Assembly: GCA_032119595.1 (NCBI GenBank)
Contig: JAUMBQ010000001.1
Location: forward strand, 124,001-188,000
Source: JAGIBJ01 sp032119595
Lineage (GTDB): Bacteria > Actinomycetota > Thermoleophilia > Solirubrobacterales > Solirubrobacteraceae
Direction of reading: 5' to 3'
DNA: 64,000 nt
A model generated the notes under the pieces. The model did no database searches and was not told the DNA's origin. It saw nothing but the letters and a program-made list of their open reading frames with translations. Shown in pieces: positions 1 through 7,420 of this stretch; position 1 is the stretch's first letter, and every line of letters begins with the position of its first letter. A program made the translations under genes and the position numbers.

Positions 1-989
1 CGCTGACCGTGCGGGAGGCGTGGGCGGCGTTCCTGACGGCCGCCGAGAGCGGCACGGCGACCGCGCGGGGAGGCCAGACCTTCAAGCCGTCGAGCCTTCG
101 TTTCCTCCAGAACGGCTGGAGCAAGATCGACGCCCACATCGGTGCGCAGAAGCTCAGCGCCGTACGCCGGTCCGACGTGCAAGACCTGATCGACCGTCTC
201 GGCAACCAGGGCATGAGCGCCCACCAGCTCAGAGGAGCCGTCGCACCGCTGCGCATCATCTACCGTCGCGCACTCGTTCGTGATCAGGTCGCAGTGAACC
301 CCACGATCGGCGTCGAGCTGCCGACCGCCAAGCGCGCGGACAAGGACCGCGTGGTGAGCCGTGACCGCGCCGCCGAACTATTGGTCGCCGTACGGGATCG
401 CGACCGCGCCGTCTGGGCTACCGCGATGTACGCGGGCCTGCGCCGGGGCGAGCTGCAAGCCCTGCGATGGAAGCACGTCGACTTCACCGCTGGCGTGATC
501 AAGGTCCGCCGGTCGTACGACACCGGCGGCAAGGTCGAGCAGGAGCCCAAGAGCAAGAACGCCCGTCGAGACGTGCCGATCATCGCATCGCTGCGCCTGC
601 TCCTGGAGGAGCATCGCGAGCTAGTGCCGCACGGTCAGGATGCGCTCGTGTTCGGGGACAAGGCGCAGGTCTACTTCTCGCCGCCGCCGCTGCGCAACCG
701 CGCCCTAACCGATTGGAAGGCCGCCAACGCCGCCCGAGCCGCAAACCTGGACCGCGAGCTGGAGCCGAGCGAAGTTCTCGACCCCGTGACGCTTCACCAG
801 TGCCGTCACTGCTTCGCCTCGTTCATGATCGCCGCCGGGTGCAACGTGAAGGCGCTGAGCGTGATCGTCGGGCACGCGAACATCCAAACTACGTTCGACG
901 AGTACGGGCACCTGATGCCGGACGGCGCGGACGACGCCCGGAGACGACTTGAGGCGTATCTCAGAGGACCGAACAAACCTGCCTCATAG
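1..989 (+). CDS. Tyrosine recombinase (phage-type integrase), 5' end outside the window
   Basis: Site-specific recombinase that would integrate or excise the element covering the left 10.8 kb. The frame is open to the window edge (Leu-Thr codons precede the first GTG at 9), so the N-terminal arm-binding part is probably missing from view. A SAM-like core-binding region covers roughly residues 20-90 from GTG 9, and the catalytic domain follows. Its motifs are visible: box I Arg in GLRRGEL, box II HQCRH, then GHANIQTTFDEY with the late His and the nucleophilic Tyr. All key residues are present, so the enzyme looks intact. Its stop overlaps the end of the convergent protease gene by 6 bases. The family is certain; the attachment site was not found. 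Confidence 0.93.
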   Translation, partial: LTVREAWAAFLTAAESGTATARGGQTFKPSSLRFLQNGWSKIDAHIGAQKLSAVRRSDVQDLIDRLGNQGMSAHQLRGAVAPLRIIYRRALVRDQVAVNPTIGVELPTAKRADKDRVVSRDRAAELLVAVRDRDRAVWATAMYAGLRRGELQALRWKHVDFTAGVIKVRRSYDTGGKVEQEPKSKNARRDVPIIASLRLLLEEHRELVPHGQDALVFGDKAQVYFSPPPLRNRALTDWKAANAARAANLDRELEPSEVLDPVTLHQCRHCFASFMIAAGCNVKALSVIVGHANIQTTFDEYGHLMPDGADDARRRLEAYLRGPNKPAS

Positions 990-1661
990 CGGAACTACGG
1001 AGAGCGCGCTCATAATCTGCGAGATGCCATGAACCATGCACTGAACGTCGGGATGATCTTGGTCGTCGTCGATTAGCACCGCCATCCCGACGGCAAGGTT
1101 CGCCTCATCGACGACTATCGAGCCGCTATCGCCCGGACCGGCGAACCGCTCCTCGTCGCCGAGGACCCACCATCCGAGCGAATAGGTCCGCCCATCCGGA
1201 AGACGATGTTTGGCATCAATGGGCTCGAGCAGGCCGGTCGTGTGACCAGTTGTCCCACCTAGCTTGCTGACCGGGACTTGCAACTCGGGCGGTGGAACCC
1301 AGAGATCACGAACTCCCATAGGGTTCGAACCTCCGCCGCGAGACTCACTGAGCCGAACCGTCGGATGGGCTTTGATGACGGCCGCGTCGACCGCGACCGG
1401 CGTTCCGAACGATTCAGGAACGCGGCGGCGCATATTGCCAAGCGGATGCCAAGGCCCTGAGGGCGTTGCAGCCCAGAGAGTCGGCTGCGGTCGCCCCTCC
1501 ATCTCGAAGTCGAAGATGTGACCAGCGGTCAGAACCAGCAGGTCATCTGGATCCGAATCCAGCGGTTCCAAGTCGCGAACCACCATCCCGAACGTGCCGC
1601 GAGGCACTAGCCGAGCGCGGCCGTAAACGGCAGTACCGTCGACCTTGATGCAGCAGCCCAA
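984..1661 (-). CDS. Trypsin-like serine protease domain protein
   Basis: A 225-residue protein with the three catalytic elements of a chymotrypsin-fold protease: His in LTAGH (about residue 47), Asp in VDAAVIKA (about 93) and Ser in GPGDSGS (about 180). No signal peptide is visible, so it is probably cytoplasmic. The first usable start is a TTG at 1661, 26 bases after the stop of the preceding small gene. The frame stays open upstream of that TTG without an obvious start, so the two could be a frameshift-split version of one NAL1-like protease, in which a small N-terminal domain precedes the trypsin domain. Substrate unknown. It sits in a minus-strand block of accessory genes. Confidence 0.75.
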   Translation of the reverse strand: MGCCIKVDGTAVYGRARLVPRGTFGMVVRDLEPLDSDPDDLLVLTAGHIFDFEMEGRPQPTLWAATPSGPWHPLGNMRRRVPESFGTPVAVDAAVIKAHPTVRLSESRGGGSNPMGVRDLWVPPPELQVPVSKLGGTTGHTTGLLEPIDAKHRLPDGRTYSLGWWVLGDEERFAGPGDSGSIVVDEANLAVGMAVLIDDDQDHPDVQCMVHGISQIMSALSVVPL

Positions 1662-1687
1662 GCCCGGGCCGCCGCGCGAATGAGCGG

Positions 1688-1906
1688 CTATGACAGCGCG
1701 TACGCGAGCGTCGCCGGTCCGCCAGAGACGGGCTTGACGGGGAGACCCTCAAACTCGTTCGGCAGCTTCGGCCCAACCGCCGGATCGACCGTTACCTGAA
1801 GCGCCATGCCACCACGGCGCTGAACGCGGGTCCCATAGACGCCTGGTTGATCCAAGTACAGTTCGGCAAATCGCCGATGCGTATCGCGGAGTTCGGTGGT
1901 CGTCAT
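1688..1906 (-). CDS. Small protein resembling the N-terminal domain of NAL1-like proteases
   Basis: A 72-residue protein from ATG 1906. The pattern 'GVYGTRVQRRGG..ALQVTVDP....LPNEFEGLPVKP' resembles the short domain that precedes the trypsin-like domain in NAL1-type bacterial proteases (typically GVG..., a beta strand pair, then LP..I.G.PV.V). It lies directly upstream of the protease gene on the same strand, which supports a shared function or a split gene. An in-frame ATG at 1918 would add four residues. No Shine-Dalgarno sequence is evident. Two palindromes lie just upstream. The similarity is from memory of the family pattern, so the assignment is tentative. Confidence 0.55.
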   Translation of the reverse strand: MTTTELRDTHRRFAELYLDQPGVYGTRVQRRGGMALQVTVDPAVGPKLPNEFEGLPVKPVSGGPATLAYALS

Positions 1907-1917
1907 GATCAAGTCCA

Positions 1918-2004
1918 TGATAGCGGTGCTATCACCGGTTGTCGCGCACATGTTCGCGCGCGACCAAGACATCGGGTCCCAGACGTTAGATCTTGACCAA
2001 GATC
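1918..2004 (-). promoter_or_regulatory. Two palindromes upstream of the protease unit
   Basis: TGATAGC-GGT-GCTATCA (1918-1934) and GATCTTG-AC-CAAGATC (1989-2004) are both perfect 7-bp inverted repeats. They lie just upstream of the minus-strand gene starting at 1906, in a stretch (1907-2180) with no convincing gene. They look like operators or promoter-proximal binding sites; the binding protein is unknown. The XRE regulator of the element is one candidate. Confidence 0.5.
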
Positions 2005-2180
2005 AACAGGTCTCAACGGATCGAGGACGTGGGCCCGCAGAGCCAACATGTCCAAGCCCGCGCCGCATCCCTCATCGCGAGGGGCAACATCGCCGGGATC
2101 CAGGACATGTCGCGGCGTGGGCCAGTGCGCGCGCACCTGAACGATCGAGCGGTCGATGCCGCTCGAATAGGCGCCATTAG

Positions 2181-3227
2181 CTACAACAGCGCGATGACGA
2201 GCGCCAGCACAAGGCTCGCAAACGTCGCGGTGGCCCCGGCCACCGAGGCCACGAGAGCCCGCCTGTCGGCCCTCTTCGTCTCCCCGCGCTGTAGCTCGTA
2301 CTGCTGGGTCGACGCCTCCATCTGCTGGCGATGACGCAGCTCGGCCGCTTCGGCCTGAGCCTGGAACATCACGGCCAACTCTTCGACCGCTGATACCTGT
2401 CTCTGAGCATCATCTCGCGTTGCGAGGGCAGGCAGCTTCACTGGCTCGATCTCCGTCGCAGAGCGCAGCGCTGGCAGGGCTGAAACGGGCGTCTCGTCGA
2501 TCTCGTCGTAGCTGGCGAAGTTGGTCCCTAGCGCGCCATTGACGGAGTTCAGCACCGACGGGGTCGCGCCGATCGAGTCCAAGAGTGAGCGGGTCCCGCG
2601 AAACGTGGCGTGAATCGAACCGGGACCAAAGGTGTCGTGAATCGACGATGTGTCGAGCGCGAGCGTGGAGGCCGCGACGCTTCGCTGGAGGACATTCGGC
2701 GTCACCCCGATCGACGCAACCTTCGCCATCTTGTTGAGCGAATCCGCAGGGCTGGTGAACATCGCGCCAGCCACGCCGCCAGGCTTGAGGATCGCATTCA
2801 GCGCGGACGGCCGGAGCATTTCGCGTACGGACATCTGAGGAGTGCGGAACATGTCCACTACGGACGACTGGCGACCGATTCCCAGCGCGAGCGAGCCCAG
2901 CCCGTTCTTGCGGAACAGGCGCATACTGAGGACGTCCTTCCGCAACTTGGCGGCCAGGTTGTCCAGCCCCTCTACCGACGGCTCCACCGGATGGAGGTCC
3001 CACTTCACGTACTCGTGGAGGTAGTACTCGGCAAACTCACGGTCCTTCGCAGTCTTCGGCGCAGGCAGGTCGTCGAGAACGCGGTCGATCAGCGCGTATA
3101 GCCAGGGAGCGCCTTCGCCTGCCGTCCACTGCTCCGCGCGGGCATCCGATTCAACTCTCGCAGCTTGGAGGCGCTCCGAGAGTCGGGTCATAACCCCGGA
3201 CTTGTGGTCTGCTTCTTCTTGCTCCAT
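2181..3227 (-). CDS. Unknown protein with C-terminal coiled coil and membrane anchor
   Basis: A 348-residue protein of no recognised family. The N-terminal ~110 residues are mixed helical and charged. The middle (about 120-260) is a low-charge stretch with recurring Ser/Thr/Asn/Leu patterns such as SVAASTLALDTSS. A charged coiled-coil-like helix (about 285-320) follows, and one hydrophobic segment ends the chain (about 325-348, ending VLALVIALL). The topology is that of a tail-anchored protein with a large cytoplasmic part. GGGAG lies 8 bases before ATG 3225-3227, supporting the start. It shares the strand with the membrane gene upstream and the protease unit downstream. No function is proposed. 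Confidence 0.7.
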   Translation of the reverse strand: MEQEEADHKSGVMTRLSERLQAARVESDARAEQWTAGEGAPWLYALIDRVLDDLPAPKTAKDREFAEYYLHEYVKWDLHPVEPSVEGLDNLAAKLRKDVLSMRLFRKNGLGSLALGIGRQSSVVDMFRTPQMSVREMLRPSALNAILKPGGVAGAMFTSPADSLNKMAKVASIGVTPNVLQRSVAASTLALDTSSIHDTFGPGSIHATFRGTRSLLDSIGATPSVLNSVNGALGTNFASYDEIDETPVSALPALRSATEIEPVKLPALATRDDAQRQVSAVEELAVMFQAQAEAAELRHRQQMEASTQQYELQRGETKRADRRALVASVAGATATFASLVLALVIALL

Positions 3228-3390
3228 CGGATGGCTCCCTTGCCGTCGAACGAACCTATGTTCGCATGCCGTCCGGTCGGCATCCGTGCAGCATCAGCGC
3301 GTCGCCGTTTCCGGGTTGCTGGATGCAGATGGCCACCCTCCTGCGGGACCGGCGCGCTACGAGAACAAGGCTCCCAGCGTCGCTGGTGAC

Positions 3391-4245
3391 CTAGCGCCGT
3401 CCGAGGACGAAACCCTTGGAATCCTGCTTCGGGAGCCTCCCGACGCGGATCAGCTTGACTTCGCGCGCGGGAATGACCGTCAGCCGATCGTCTCGGGTGG
3501 CGACGAACGTCGCCGCTGCAGACGTAGCGACGAGAACGCCATGCACCTCCGGGCCGTTCGCCCGCTCTACGACCACGGGCCGGACCTTCGGAGCGATGTC
3601 GAACTGCGTCGCGACCGGGAAGGCGAAGGACAGGAGCAAGGAGTACGCGAGGAAGGTCCACGCCGGGGCCCTTAGCGCTACCGACGGTCGCCAGACGATG
3701 AAGATGATGACCAGGGCACCCGCGATGTTGACGGCCCAGACCCAAGCCCAACCCGACCCCAGGGTGAGCAAGGTGAGCAGCCCCAGGGTCATCGGCCACT
3801 TGACCCTCCTCGTCAAGTCCTCCGGCGTGATCGACACAACGGGCACCTCGTCGAGCCGCGCGGTCATGGCGTCGAGCGCGCCCATGTCTACGCCTTCGAC
3901 CTTGCGCAGCTCCTCAAGATCCCGGCGGATCTCCCTAGCTTCAGGCGGCTGCCCTCGTGTGATCCGTTCGACGATGACGGCCAAGAGGCCGACTCCGATG
4001 AGCTGGGGAACGACCGGCCCGATAGCTGAAACACCGGTGAAGATGAAGGCTTCGCGCGGCAGGACCGACAACGCTTCGACGACCGGCACATCAGCCCGCG
4101 CGAAACGAATCCAGAAGACGATCGCACCGAGAACGGTGGCAAAGGCAGCGAACGCCACTATCGCCGCTGCCAGCTCGCCGAACGAGAGAAGTTCGCGCCA
4201 GCGCGGGGCACCCGAGTCGTCGGGGTCTGCGGTCTTCTTAGCCAT
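3391..4245 (-). CDS. Multi-pass membrane protein of unknown function
   Basis: A 284-residue protein with hydrophobic segments at about residues 24-47, 66-92, 150-175 and 178-210, some long enough for two spans. A charged cytoplasmic loop (about 95-145, containing EIRRDLEELRKVEGVDMGALD) separates the two halves. The C-terminal ~60 residues form a soluble beta-rich tail. The start ATG at 4245 has only a weak upstream GGGAA. It is the first gene of the minus-strand block 4245-984 that also holds the tail-anchored protein and the protease. No family is recognised. Confidence 0.65.
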   Translation of the reverse strand: MAKKTADPDDSGAPRWRELLSFGELAAAIVAFAAFATVLGAIVFWIRFARADVPVVEALSVLPREAFIFTGVSAIGPVVPQLIGVGLLAVIVERITRGQPPEAREIRRDLEELRKVEGVDMGALDAMTARLDEVPVVSITPEDLTRRVKWPMTLGLLTLLTLGSGWAWVWAVNIAGALVIIFIVWRPSVALRAPAWTFLAYSLLLSFAFPVATQFDIAPKVRPVVVERANGPEVHGVLVATSAAATFVATRDDRLTVIPAREVKLIRVGRLPKQDSKGFVLGRR

Positions 4246-4281
4246 CGTTCCCGAGCATGCACGGCGGCCCGGACGAGCACC

Positions 4282-4301
4282 ATTCGTACCACTTCGAATC
4301 C
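4282..4301. repeat. Dispersed 20-bp near-repeat, copy 1
   Basis: ATTCGTACCACTTCGAATCC matches 7401-7420 (ATTCGTACCACTTTGCATCC) at 18 of 20 positions in the same orientation. Both lie in non-coding DNA of the integrated element, about 3.1 kb apart. On the minus strand both would read Asp-X-Lys-Trp-Tyr-Glu, so they may be remnants of a coding end or a recombination or binding site. Confidence 0.5.
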
Positions 4302-4478
4302 GGACATTGCTGTGGGACTACCGCAGCGTACTTCTCGCGCTGAGCAGGAAGAATCGTCGATTCTTGTTGGCGAGTGTTCGCGTGACGAACGTCTTGCGAA
4401 CGGCTACGATCGACGGACAACCAAGTGACCCCCGCGACGCGGCAACGTCCGGGGGCCTGACAACGAGAGGAACCCTCG

Positions 4479-5099
4479 ATGCACGCCCTAGCGTACCTGC
4501 GCGTCTCCACCACCGAACAGGCCGACAGCGGCGCTGGGGTCGCTGCCCAGCGAGCTGCGATCCAGTCCGAAGCCGACCGGCGAGGATGGACGGTCGAGTT
4601 CGTCGAGGAGACCGCCTCCGGGAAGTCGATGCGGCGGCCCGTGCTGGCCTCCGCGCTCGCCCGACTCAAGGCTCGCGAAGTCGACGGGCTGGTGGTCGCC
4701 AAGATGGATCGACTGTCGCGGTCACTGCTCGACTTCTCGACGATTATGCAGCGCGCGCAGCGTGAGGGCTGGGCGCTCGTCGCGCTCGACTCACCCGCCG
4801 ACCTGAGCACCCCCAGCGGCGAGGCCATGGCCGGAGTAATGGCGGTGTTCGCTCAGCTTGAGCGCCGCCTGATCTCCGAGCGCACGAAGGCTGCCCTTGC
4901 GCAGCGCAAGGCTGCGGGCGTCCGGCTGGGGCGAGAGCGCGTGATCACTCCGGAGACCGAAGCGCAGGTACACGCGCTACGCGCACAAGGGCTCAGCATC
5001 CGCAAGATCGGTGCGGCCCTAAGCGACGCTGGGGTCGCTGCGCCAGGCGGCAAGCCCTGGACCCCAAGCACCCTTCACCGGGTACTGGCACGGGCCTAG
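4479..5099 (+). CDS. Serine recombinase (resolvase/invertase family)
   Basis: A 206-residue small serine recombinase, close to the usual resolvase length. The N-terminal catalytic domain has the nucleophilic Ser in YLRVSTTEQ (about residue 10), Arg residues in KMDRLSRS (about 70), and the helix E region with ERRLISERTKAALAQRKAAG (about 128-147). A C-terminal Hin-like HTH follows (GLSIRKIGAALSDAG, about 172-186). GAGAGGA lies 8 bases before ATG 4479. The last four bases CTAG (5096-5099) carry both its stop and the stop of the convergent gene. It probably resolves or rearranges the element; a res site was not identified. Confidence 0.92.
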   Translation: MHALAYLRVSTTEQADSGAGVAAQRAAIQSEADRRGWTVEFVEETASGKSMRRPVLASALARLKAREVDGLVVAKMDRLSRSLLDFSTIMQRAQREGWALVALDSPADLSTPSGEAMAGVMAVFAQLERRLISERTKAALAQRKAAGVRLGRERVITPETEAQVHALRAQGLSIRKIGAALSDAGVAAPGGKPWTPSTLHRVLARA

Positions 5100-5368
5100 A
5101 AGTAGTCGCCGGTCTCGCCGAAGCCGCCGTAGTAGGTAGGCGTGTCGTCGTAGCTACTGAGCGAGTTGAGCCGCAGGTCGGTTGCCTGGCGGCGAATCTC
5201 GTCCAGCTCGTCCGACGCGGAACGGCTCGCCCGGAAGACGCTTAGGCCATAGCCAGCGAGTCCGGCCGTCGCAACGGCACCCAAGCCGTAGTGGGCAACG
5301 TCGATGGCCGACTCCTGCAAGTGGAGGTCGTCGCTGGGCTCAGGCTCGAGTTCGAGATCGTCGTTCAT
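5096..5368 (-). CDS. Small acidic protein with one hydrophobic segment
   Basis: A 90-residue protein: acidic N-terminus (MNDDLELEPEPSDD), one hydrophobic Gly/Ala-rich segment (about residues 26-47), then a charged helix and a Tyr/Gly-rich tail ending GGFGETGDYF. TACTCT sits 6 bases before the ATG, so the message is probably leaderless. Its stop shares CTAG with the resolvase. The next gene has a similar plan (acidic N-terminus, one hydrophobic Gly/Ala segment), suggesting the two are related in role. Family not recognised. Confidence 0.6.
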   Translation of the reverse strand: MNDDLELEPEPSDDLHLQESAIDVAHYGLGAVATAGLAGYGLSVFRASRSASDELDEIRRQATDLRLNSLSSYDDTPTYYGGFGETGDYF

Positions 5369-5407
5369 GGCCGAAGAGTAGACGGCTCCCCCGACCGATA
5401 CCGCTAG

Positions 5408-5608
5408 CTACGAATCGCTCGACTGACCGGGCGTTTGCTGCGCCTGCGCCTGCGGCTGGGCGACCGGCTTCGGGCGAAGCATGTGCCCCGCAACGCCGAG
5501 CCCGGCGACGGCGGCGACGTTCGCGGCCATCGCGATGGTGTCTACCGCCGCGCCGTGGATCAGAACCGGTTCGTCGCGAGGTTCAGCCGGGCGGTTCTGT
5601 TCAGTCAT
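5408..5608 (-). CDS. Small membrane-associated protein
   Basis: A 66-residue protein from ATG 5608, with TACCCT 7 bases upstream, as expected of a leaderless start; this is why the start was preferred over in-frame codons further upstream. It has a polar N-terminus (MTEQNRPAEPRDEP), a hydrophobic stretch of about 25 residues rich in Ala/Gly/Val (about 18-43), and a Pro/Gln-rich tail ending PGQSSDS. It resembles the preceding small gene in plan. Function unknown. Confidence 0.55.
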   Translation of the reverse strand: MTEQNRPAEPRDEPVLIHGAAVDTIAMAANVAAVAGLGVAGHMLRPKPVAQPQAQAQQTPGQSSDS

Positions 5609-5741
5609 GCGTCTTAGGGTAGACCCGCTACCGGGCGTAGCCCGAACTGACGTACCCCACCGACCTCCGATCTGCGGAGCGTCGCACCCGGGCGCGGGCC
5701 GTGCAGGAACGAGACGACGGCGGAGCATGACGCGTCCCAGC

Positions 5742-5783
5742 GTCATCGTTGTGATGACGTGATATTGTCATCACCGTGATGAC
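5742..5783 (+). promoter_or_regulatory. Double 17-bp operator around a promoter
   Basis: Two copies of GTCATC-N5-GATGAC, GTCATCGTTGTGATGAC (5742-5758) and GTCATCACCGTGATGAC (5767-5783), start 25 bp apart. The second is perfect over 8 bp per arm. A -10-like TATTGT (5764-5769) lies between and partly in the second copy, and the start codon (GTG 5776 / ATG 5779) lies inside the second copy. A protein bound here would block a leaderless promoter, so the HTH protein encoded just downstream is the natural candidate for autorepression. Confidence 0.7.
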
Positions 5784-6108
5784 GCCAGATGCACCCCCAA
5801 CCCCATCCGCGCCGCCTGCGTTGGTCCTGAAGATGAGCGCCGCGATCTACGCGGACGACAACATCGTGACGAGCGCCAGTGCACTCTCGATGCTCGCGCT
5901 GGGTCGACAGGTTCGGCTGCAGCTCGACATCTACGACTGGGAGTGCGTCGACAAGCTCCGCGCTGCCGGGGTCACCTGGCGCGAGATCGGTGAGGCGCTT
6001 GGGATGCCGAAGCAGAACGCGCAGCGCAAGTTTGGCGACAACGCCACGAGGCCCTCTTGGGAGGGAACCCACAAGCCCGACGACGACAAGGAGCACCCGC
6101 ACCCATGA
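5776..6108 (+). CDS. Small HTH DNA-binding protein
   Basis: A 110-residue protein starting at GTG 5776 or ATG 5779, inside an operator palindrome. The C-terminal half has a helix-turn-helix of the sigma-region-4-like kind (LRAAGVTWREIGEALGMPKQ, about residues 60-79). The N-terminus is Pro/Ala-rich and poorly ordered. Its stop overlaps the next start in ATGA (6105-6108), so the two are translationally coupled. It is likely a repressor of its own two-gene operon; toxin-antitoxin organisation is possible but unproven. Confidence 0.7.
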   Translation: MMTPDAPPTPSAPPALVLKMSAAIYADDNIVTSASALSMLALGRQVRLQLDIYDWECVDKLRAAGVTWREIGEALGMPKQNAQRKFGDNATRPSWEGTHKPDDDKEHPHP

Positions 6109-6524
6109 CCACCGAGACCAAGACCACGAAGAACCGAACCACCATGTGGTGGCACTTCCCGAACGAGCAGTCTGCCCGAGCCGGCTCAGATCGCTTCTGG
6201 GAGACCGGTCGCCGCAGGCCTGAGCGCACGACCATAATCGAGCCGTCGCCGTACAAGAGCGGTGCCCACCTCGTGCGTATCGAGGGGTTCCCGCCCATCA
6301 TCGTCGAGGACTACACCGACCAGTGGGTCGCAATCGGCCTTGAGTTCGGCGGAGCCTACGAGGGCCACGGCCCATCATGGGGAACCCTGTCACTGGCGTG
6401 GCAGCCGGTCGGGAACGATGATTCGGTCGAAGCCTCCCGCGCTCACAACCTCGCCCTGTCGCCGACGGAAACCGGGGGCGTCGACTTCGTATCCGCCTAC
6501 GCAGCGAATCCGCTCGACGCCTAA
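6105..6524 (+). CDS. Unknown protein, partner of the HTH gene
   Basis: A 139-residue protein from the ATG that overlaps the previous stop by four bases. After a Lys/Thr-rich start (MTTETKTTKNRTT) it contains MWWHFPNEQ and a Trp/Tyr-rich, probably beta-rich body (YTDQWVAIGLEFGGAYEGHG, about 80-99). No transmembrane segment or known motif is visible. The coupled arrangement with a small DNA-binding protein and a double operator recalls an addiction-type or regulator-effector pair, but nothing in the sequence shows the activity. Confidence 0.6.
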   Translation: MTTETKTTKNRTTMWWHFPNEQSARAGSDRFWETGRRRPERTTIIEPSPYKSGAHLVRIEGFPPIIVEDYTDQWVAIGLEFGGAYEGHGPSWGTLSLAWQPVGNDDSVEASRAHNLALSPTETGGVDFVSAYAANPLDA

Positions 6525-6548
6525 CAGAGACGGAACCGGGCCGATCGC

Positions 6549-7043
6549 TCAGACGGCAGCGCCGTGGAGGCGATCGGCCGCAGGTGCGAGGTCGACCGTT
6601 TCGACTCGGTCGTCGCTTCGGAGCGCCTGGGTTACCGCGATGACGCGACCGTTGACATAGGCCTTCACAGGGAAGAGTTCTTCGACCGTTGCCCGGTCCA
6701 TCACGAGGCCTTCCGTCACGATGAAGTCTTCGTCGAAGATCACGATCACGACGAGGTCGTAGTCCGCATCTCGGATCGGGCTGACGTTGCGACGCTTGTT
6801 GTCCGCCGTCTGGCGCATCGCCTTGACCTGGATGCGCTGGCCGTCAGCCAACTTGACATCCCAACCCGCCTGCGCGAATGAGCCTCGCTCGCCTCCATAG
6901 TGCTCGGCGACGATCGCCTCAGCGATGTCGCCGACCGGATTGTTGTTGGTGCGGACCACGTCGCGTCGGCGCAGCTCACGCATGGCGGCCGACCAGTCGC
7001 GCAGAAGCTGGGCAGTGGTTCGGCCGGTCGGGTCATAGGTCAT
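6549..7043 (-). CDS. PD-(D/E)XK nuclease-like protein
   Basis: A 164-residue protein. Near residue 37 it has VGDIAEAIVAEHYGG and then WDVKLADGQRIQVKAMRQ (about 60-77), the Glu...Asp...Gln-X-Lys arrangement typical of the restriction-endonuclease-like fold. The rest is mixed alpha/beta. The size and pattern fit small phage or plasmid proteins of this fold. GAGGA 8 bases before ATG 7043 supports the start; a TTG two codons upstream is less likely. It probably acts on DNA, but cleavage is not shown. It points away from the next gene across a long non-coding gap. Confidence 0.6.
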   Translation of the reverse strand: MTYDPTGRTTAQLLRDWSAAMRELRRRDVVRTNNNPVGDIAEAIVAEHYGGERGSFAQAGWDVKLADGQRIQVKAMRQTADNKRRNVSPIRDADYDLVVIVIFDEDFIVTEGLVMDRATVEELFPVKAYVNGRVIAVTQALRSDDRVETVDLAPAADRLHGAAV

Positions 7044-7420
7044 GCACAAGTCCTCGTCGATTCACCGGCCCCGGTCAAGTCCGTCAATTCTCGAACTGCC
7101 TTACAGAGCGGCCGGAGCGGGCAACCGGACGCCGTACCGCGGTGGGCGAGCCACCGGGTATTGAGAGGGAGAACCCGGCCTCCAACCCGGCGGCCGGGTC
7201 AACTTCCAACTTCTCAAGCCACCGGCATCTCCTACCCCAGCCAAGGAGCCAACGACTTCGTCTTGGCCCCTACGGCTGGGCAGCGTCGAGAATGCCTACC
7301 ATCACAGATCAAACGACGTATACGCTCCACGCAGATCCACGGCAGAACAGCCTGTAAGCTTGGCATCTAAGCGTATTTGCCCCTTACACACCAGACCCAT
7401 ATTCGTACCACTTTGCATCC
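7044..7420. other. Non-coding gap of the element
   Basis: No convincing gene in 377 bases between divergent genes. It holds short inverted repeats (for example ACCCGG-CGG-CCGGGT near 7186-7201) and, at its right end, the second copy of the 20-bp dispersed repeat (7401-7420) that abuts the next start codon. It must contain both divergent promoters. An origin role was considered, but no iterons or AT-rich unwinding stretch are clear. Confidence 0.4.
7401..7420. repeat. Dispersed 20-bp near-repeat, copy 2
   Basis: ATTCGTACCACTTTGCATCC, 18 of 20 identical to 4282-4301 and in the same orientation. It ends one base before the TTG start of the following gene. Confidence 0.5.

Noticed and set aside
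7044..7400. tRNA or plasmid origin
   Set aside because: No cloverleaf can be drawn, and no iterons or AT-rich unwinding region are clear.
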